Assembly: GCA_013397455.1 (NCBI GenBank)
Contig: VYZB01000523.1
Coordinates: 3,234 to 67,233 of the forward strand
Source: Crotophaga sulcirostris
Taxonomy: Eukaryota; Chordata; Aves; Cuculiformes; Crotophagidae
Length of the DNA: 64,000 nucleotides
Reading direction: 5' to 3'
Below are positions 58,721 to 64,000 of the stretch, one piece after another (the first letter of the stretch is position 1; every line of letters begins with the position of its first letter). Under the pieces are notes generated by a model. It saw nothing but the letters and a program-made list of their open reading frames with translations. It was not told the origin of the DNA and searched no databases. Both the position numbers and the translations under genes were made by a program.

Positions 58721-61700
58721 GCATTTATATGCCCATGTGCCCGTAACAAACATAATCCCAGGTTTCCAAGTTGCCAGTCACAGTCCCCACACACTCCTAG
58801 GAGGCTGGTATGAAAGGAGAGGACCCGAGACATGAGGAACTGCTCCTTGGCTGGGGTCCTCCTGCCCTGCCAAGGGTTCTTCTCAGGGACCTGAGGCAGC
58901 AGCCAGGTCTGCAGGGACCTAGTGCAACTCACGATGCTGAGTGCCAGCCAGAGCAATATTCCCAGCACGCAGGAACGCACACATCCATGCTGAGCCAGCC
59001 TTGGTGCCAGGACGTACCCCTGATGCACTGCAGCTGCTGAAGGGTATGTTTTTTTATTATTTTAGAAGATGAGTTTTTTTGTCCCAATTCTGCCCCTTCT
59101 GGCCTGGTATGTTCCATGCTTGTGACATTTCAGAGGGAGCAGATGTTACTTCGACCACAGGAATTGTCCCAGTGTTTAATTTTAATAGACTCTTTGGGAA
59201 ACGACTCTCAGCACCTTTCACAAGCTGCATATGCCAGACTGAGAGTTTCAGATGACGCTGGAGCAAAGCAATCCCTCAGGTAGATCACAGTGTGTTCAAA
59301 GAAAGACCTTACAACCAGGAGACATCAGATCAGCTTAACATTTTCTGTTTGTTGAGTTGGTGCTGGAGGAAAAAAACACTTGCCAGAAGCACACGGAATA
59401 AAATAGAAGCAGGAAGGTCAAAATATTGTTTTAAATGTTCACTAATCAAGTAGAAGATGATATAAAACTCTGTGTAGAGTTGGTGTCTGGTTTGGTGGGC
59501 AGCATCAAGCCTTGGACTGCCCTTCAGCAGGGACCTGGATTTAATTACTCCTCACTCCGGCCCCCATCTCCCCATGCGTCCTCTCCCTGCCTCCATCTGT
59601 CTTGTCTAAGAGGACTGCAAGTTCCTCAGGCCAGGGACTGTTTCTCACTTGAGTTTTGCTACATTCCCAGGGCAGTAAGGCTGTCTTGGTTGTTTCCCCA
59701 ATCTGAACAACAGCAAAACAAACCTTTGGGCACAATCAATGTTGACAAGTACCGCTGCTGACTGTGTTGATGGAGCGGAGGCTTTGTACTGCATCAGAGC
59801 CCAGGCTGTTGTGTCTTTTGCAATTGTATTATGTTGTTTGGCTTCAGAAAAGAGGAGGAACACATGACTTACAAGGACATGGGAGATTCTCCCATGTCCC
59901 CACTGCATATTTCAGTCAAGCAAAATTAACTTCTTCACAGGAGGCAAAGATTTAGTGTGGGTAGAATTATGGTAAACGTGGTGGATGCGGCAAGGAGGAG
60001 CAGAGCAGAAACAAATCAAGTCACAAACAGAGGAAATGTAAAAAGCTGCTTGAGATAACCCAGTTCAAAAAAACCATGAACCAGCTGCAGAAAACTACCT
60101 GAGCCAGAAAAAAGTCTTAACAGCCTGTGCAGCACATGACTGACAAATATTAGAGCTGGTCTGAAGGATTAGAGAGCCACATACTTGCAGGTACCTGCAG
60201 CCAGATGTGATCGTGGTAGCTATAGATATCACCTCAGCCTCTCAGGTGATCTTTAATTGAGGACAGTGCTTTCCAAAGTGTGAGGGATGAGGGCACAGAG
60301 GACTTACTGAGGGAAAGGGCTATGGATGTGCTACACATAGGAGAGAAGCATTTAATAATATTTGCTTGTCTTGCAAAGACCTTGTTATCCATTTGTTTTT
60401 CCTAAAAGAGCACTCAGCCTTAAAATAGTGTAGGAAGTAGCAATTAAGGCAGATGCCCCCACTCCTGCAATGGAAGGAAATGGGCTGTCAGTAAGTTAAG
60501 AGTATCTGTGCTACGTTTTCTCTCAAATGTTGTTTTGTTAAACCATCCAGCTAAAATCTCAAACTGCTGCCCAAGCACACCAGGCATTTTCCCTCCTTCC
60601 CTTCCTGCCTGAGCATGTCCAGGTGCATGGCTACCATCCATGTGCTGCAGCAAGGGGAGAGGCAGCCCAGGATGGTAAACTCAAGGTACTGCTCTAACAC
60701 ACCAAGAATCTGGTAAAATATCTGAACCCATCATCAATACTTTAGGGAATAAGCAACACAAGGATTCAGCTCCAGAAGGTCCCATAGGAATTTCTTGTCT
60801 CTATGCATACAGCGATGTGTTAGGATGTAGTGCCTGACAGAGCTTACGTGAACATCTGGTTTCATTTCTGCTGGAATCCAGACTGGAGCAATGACTCCAA
60901 CCACCTTGCATGGCAGATGAGGAAATGGCAATACTGGCAGAGTCTGACCAGAATTATGACCTTAGAACCAAAAATACAGCTCTTCACACCTGCTTATATT
61001 CCCTCCCTTCCTTGCCAGCCCTGGCTCCAAAGTTGACCGCTGTGGAAAGCTGAAGAAACTCTAACTCCCGTGCAAGGAGCAGAGGGAATTTGCACCCAGA
61101 ATTAACCAGTTAATAATAATCTTCACATTTCTCCTTACTGCTGTGTTCTAGGGCACTTAAATTAACAATTCCCCAAGCATGTTCATTTTGAATGACTGCA
61201 TTGAAATCAGCACAAACTCAAACAGAAGCCCTATAAAAAGCCAAAGCTTTATCGTGTGCTTGGTGGTGGCAGAAAGAAGGCCAGTGGGAAGGAAACAATA
61301 CCCGTCTGAGCGGAGCGAGGGTTTATCTGCTTGCCATCAGAACAGGCCAGTCATGTTGTTTTTCCGTCCGCTCACCATGTGAGCAGGCTCCGGTGTACAG
61401 TACCAGGCTGTGCAAAAGCCCACGGTCAGGTCCTTCTGTTTGTAGGGCTTGCTGACATAAGGTGGAGTTGAGGTTATTGTGGTGTGGGACGTTTCCTGCC
61501 CTGGCTGCTGATAATCACAAATCCCAGGAGCCTTACAGGCTCCCTTTGTCCACCAGTCCAGGATGCCAGCTATGTATATAGGGTATGCCCAGCCCTGGGT
61601 GGGCACGCTCCTGTACCTGCGCCCGAGGATGCTTCACTGCGTACTGACCATTTCCCTGGTGAGGAGGAGATGCCAAAAACCCTTCCACGCCCAGAGTCCT

Positions 61701-64000
61701 GCTGAACTTTTTACTTCCAGGAGCAAAGGAGGAGGCTGAGGATGAGTCTGTGTGGGGAAGTCCCTGCCAGCAAGCGTACATTCCTTCACACCAAAAGTAA
61801 AAGGATTAAATTGACTGCTAGAACTCGGCTTCATTTGTACCAGCTGAGGTGTAAATGAAGGCTTTGCCATGAAAACAGTATTAAGCTCACTTTACGTTGT
61901 CCTGCTCAGTAGCAGTGTGGATGGTGGCAGAGTGATGTCTCTGCCCACCCTCCTGCCCAAGCAGTCAGTGTGGTCGTGCCAGCCAGCACGCTTGGCAATG
62001 TGACTCTGTGTGTGGCTCTCGTGAGCAGAAAGGCAGTGCAGGGGATGTGTTTTCATAAAGAGGTGATACAAGAGTAGGTGTGGACAGTCAGTCAGGAGAA
62101 GGATGAAGTGTGGGGATGAGGGAGAGGGGAGTGCGAGTGCAGGAAGGTTTGAACACCAGCTCCCGGGATATAGGCAGCACAGAGGGGGTGTAGCAGGCTG
62201 CGCAGTGGGAGAATGGCTGCTCTGGGATGATGATGGAGCAGCAAAGGGATAATATCCAACACAGGGTAAAACTGAAGGGCATGAAGCCCCAAAAGTTTTC
62301 CTGAAGCTGGGGTTTTCTTCCCAGTCATGCTGCCTGCAGGATCTCCCCAGGGACTGAGCTCTGCCCACTGCTGAGCGTGTGCTGCAGCAGGGAAGTAAAG
62401 GATGGTTGCATCTTTGCAAGTAAATAAGATGCTCCAGGGTCATCCCTTGGCCCTGCAGCCTGCTAGCCCAGCACAGTTCACAGCTGTGTGGCCAGTTCTT
62501 ATGTCTCTCGGAACAGACTGGTCAAAACCAATGTGCTTGGTGGGCATGGCTGCTGCAAACACCTGCCACACTCTCACCTCATCAGGTGGTAACTGGCATG
62601 GGCCAAACCAATTGGCGTGGATATTGCTGATGAAATGAAAGATTTACCTGCTAGTATGAAAAATTTTCTTCTTCCCTTTTTTGACCGCTTGTGTGTCTGT
62701 GACAGCCCAAACTGGATGCTCCCTGAGCTGCATGTGTCATCACCCAGAGGCCCCGAACTGATGCTTTCCTTTGTCCAGACCCACCAGCCAAGGCACACAG
62801 ACCACCATGTTCACTCAGACTGGCTCTGTTGCCCTGATCCTTTGTGCCGGTTGCATCGTATGGGCCGTGTGAGCCGAGGCTGGTGCTAGAGACACTGGTT
62901 TGGTCTGGTTAACTGTTTTGGCACAAGGTAGGGGGGCAGAGTCCCTCCCACCAGCTGGGCATCAGGGAGCACCAGGCTCAGAGCAAGCAGAGAGGTAGCC
63001 TTGAAGACCAGCAACCCCCTGCTTTCGGGTTTGGTGCTGACACTTGGCAGGGGGGTGTTAACAAGCAGCAGAATTTCACCTAGACTTGCACGAAGGTCTG
63101 ACAGGCTGCGGCCCATAGCTACGCTGTGCTGCTGAAACAAAGGGCAGTCTCCCTGAGTGCCCTGGGGGCTTATGAGGCATCCCTGGTGCCATCGCTTCTC
63201 TCAGCACGGAGAGCTTCTCCTCCCCACCCTGCCTGCTGAACAGACCCACTCTGCACGAAGGACGAGGCTGCCCAATGACACCTGCAGAGAGGAAGACACA
63301 GGTACTGCTGGCTCCCTGTCCCTTGCCCCCGTGCTCTGCTGCTCACCAAAAATCCACCTGCGCGATGGCTTCAGCACGGGCCTGTGTGTGGCAGAGGGTG
63401 CCGTGGGGGCAATTGACTCAAACCAGAGCTTCGAGGCCTTGGAGGTTAGACCTTGCTATGCATGAGATAAACTCGATGGCTCCTGTTAATGCTGGTATAT
63501 TTTCCTCCTGCAGCAAGTCAAACTTTTATGCCCTCCAGGTAGGAAGCACTGGAGACTTTCGCTTTTTTATGATCTTTGCCTTACTGTGTTCACACCAGCT
63601 TGGGAAAACAGCACTGATGCCATCAGCTACCGATGTCTGTCTCCCATAATCAAATATCCTGCTCCCCATGAAGTTCAGACACTGGGCCCCGACACTGCTA
63701 CCCCCGTGGTGCTGCAAGGCAAGAAGATTCCCCATCATCTGAGCAAATTCAAGTGAGAAAGTTATCTGAATACTGCATCCTGCTCACCTCTATCTGCAGC
63801 CGCAACGCCTCACACTCACAAATTACCCAGCCATGGGAATCAGACCAGATCCCACTTAATGCAAATGTTAATTTATCAGGTGTTTCATCTCTCCTAAATG
63901 TTCATTTCACTGCCATTTTATCAGGCATCATACATGTCTTCCATTTGGGCCAGTTTTTCCCCATCCCCTTGGATGTTCAGAGCTCTTATTCCTCTCCTTC
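58720..64000. other. Intergenic/intronic sequence, no gene confirmed
   Basis: Mixed-composition DNA with GC-richer parts at 61900-62400 and 62800-63450, where both strands carry domain-less frames (61892-62443 minus, 62617-62889 plus, 63157-63649 plus). One minus-strand frame at about 61340-61640, ending at a splice-donor-like site, is discussed as a weak exon candidate. No mobile element is recognised. Confidence 0.4.

Noticed and set aside
1..64000. CRISPR arrays, operons, tRNA, rRNA, spliceosomal RNA or tandem satellite arrays
   Set aside because: I looked for regularly spaced repeats, cloverleaf A/B boxes and known RNA words on both strands and saw none; the genome context is vertebrate.

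Overview
The window looks like a piece of bird nuclear genome that is almost entirely non-coding. The evidence is a CR1 LINE 3' end of the avian type cut off by the left edge, two older CR1 tails, and a degraded endogenous retrovirus whose gag- and env-like frames resemble those of birds. There are no operons, ribosome binding sites or dense ORFs. The long open frames fall in GC-rich or low-complexity sequence and have no recognisable domains. I find no intact protein-coding gene, no tRNA, rRNA or snRNA gene, and no CRISPR array.

Layout. 1-195: CR1 tail. 200-3620: GC- and CpG-rich sequence in several separate blocks (about 480-1060, 1580-1710, 1925-2450, 3285-3560) broken by poly-T tracts, as expected beside a developmental-gene CpG island lying off the left edge. 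3618-4160: AT-rich, high-complexity sequence with homeodomain-type motifs. 5270-8200: an endogenous retrovirus relic carrying a gag-like frame (one frameshift, three internal stops) and an env-like frame (six internal stops), with no visible pol between them. 8200-64000: intergenic or intronic sequence of mixed composition. It holds old CR1 tails (17231-17345, 55780-56145), two possible MIR/L2-type SINE relics (about 21255-21320 and 47735-47815), simple repeats, and a scatter of blocks that look like conserved non-coding elements.

The most useful signals, none of them proven, are: the gag-env relic without pol; a 3'-UTR-like block ending in an AATAAA plus T-rich element near 10.7 kb and holding a perfect 9-bp inverted repeat of STAT-type sites; enhancer-like blocks at 17.8-18.5, 31.2, 35.3-35.6, 44.2-44.5 and 58.5 kb; and a triple GATA cluster at 52.66 kb. 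One reading that fits is a regulatory desert beside a developmental regulator, with the CpG-rich left end nearest that gene. This is inference: it rests on composition and motifs, not on alignment. I see no convincing new gene system in the window.
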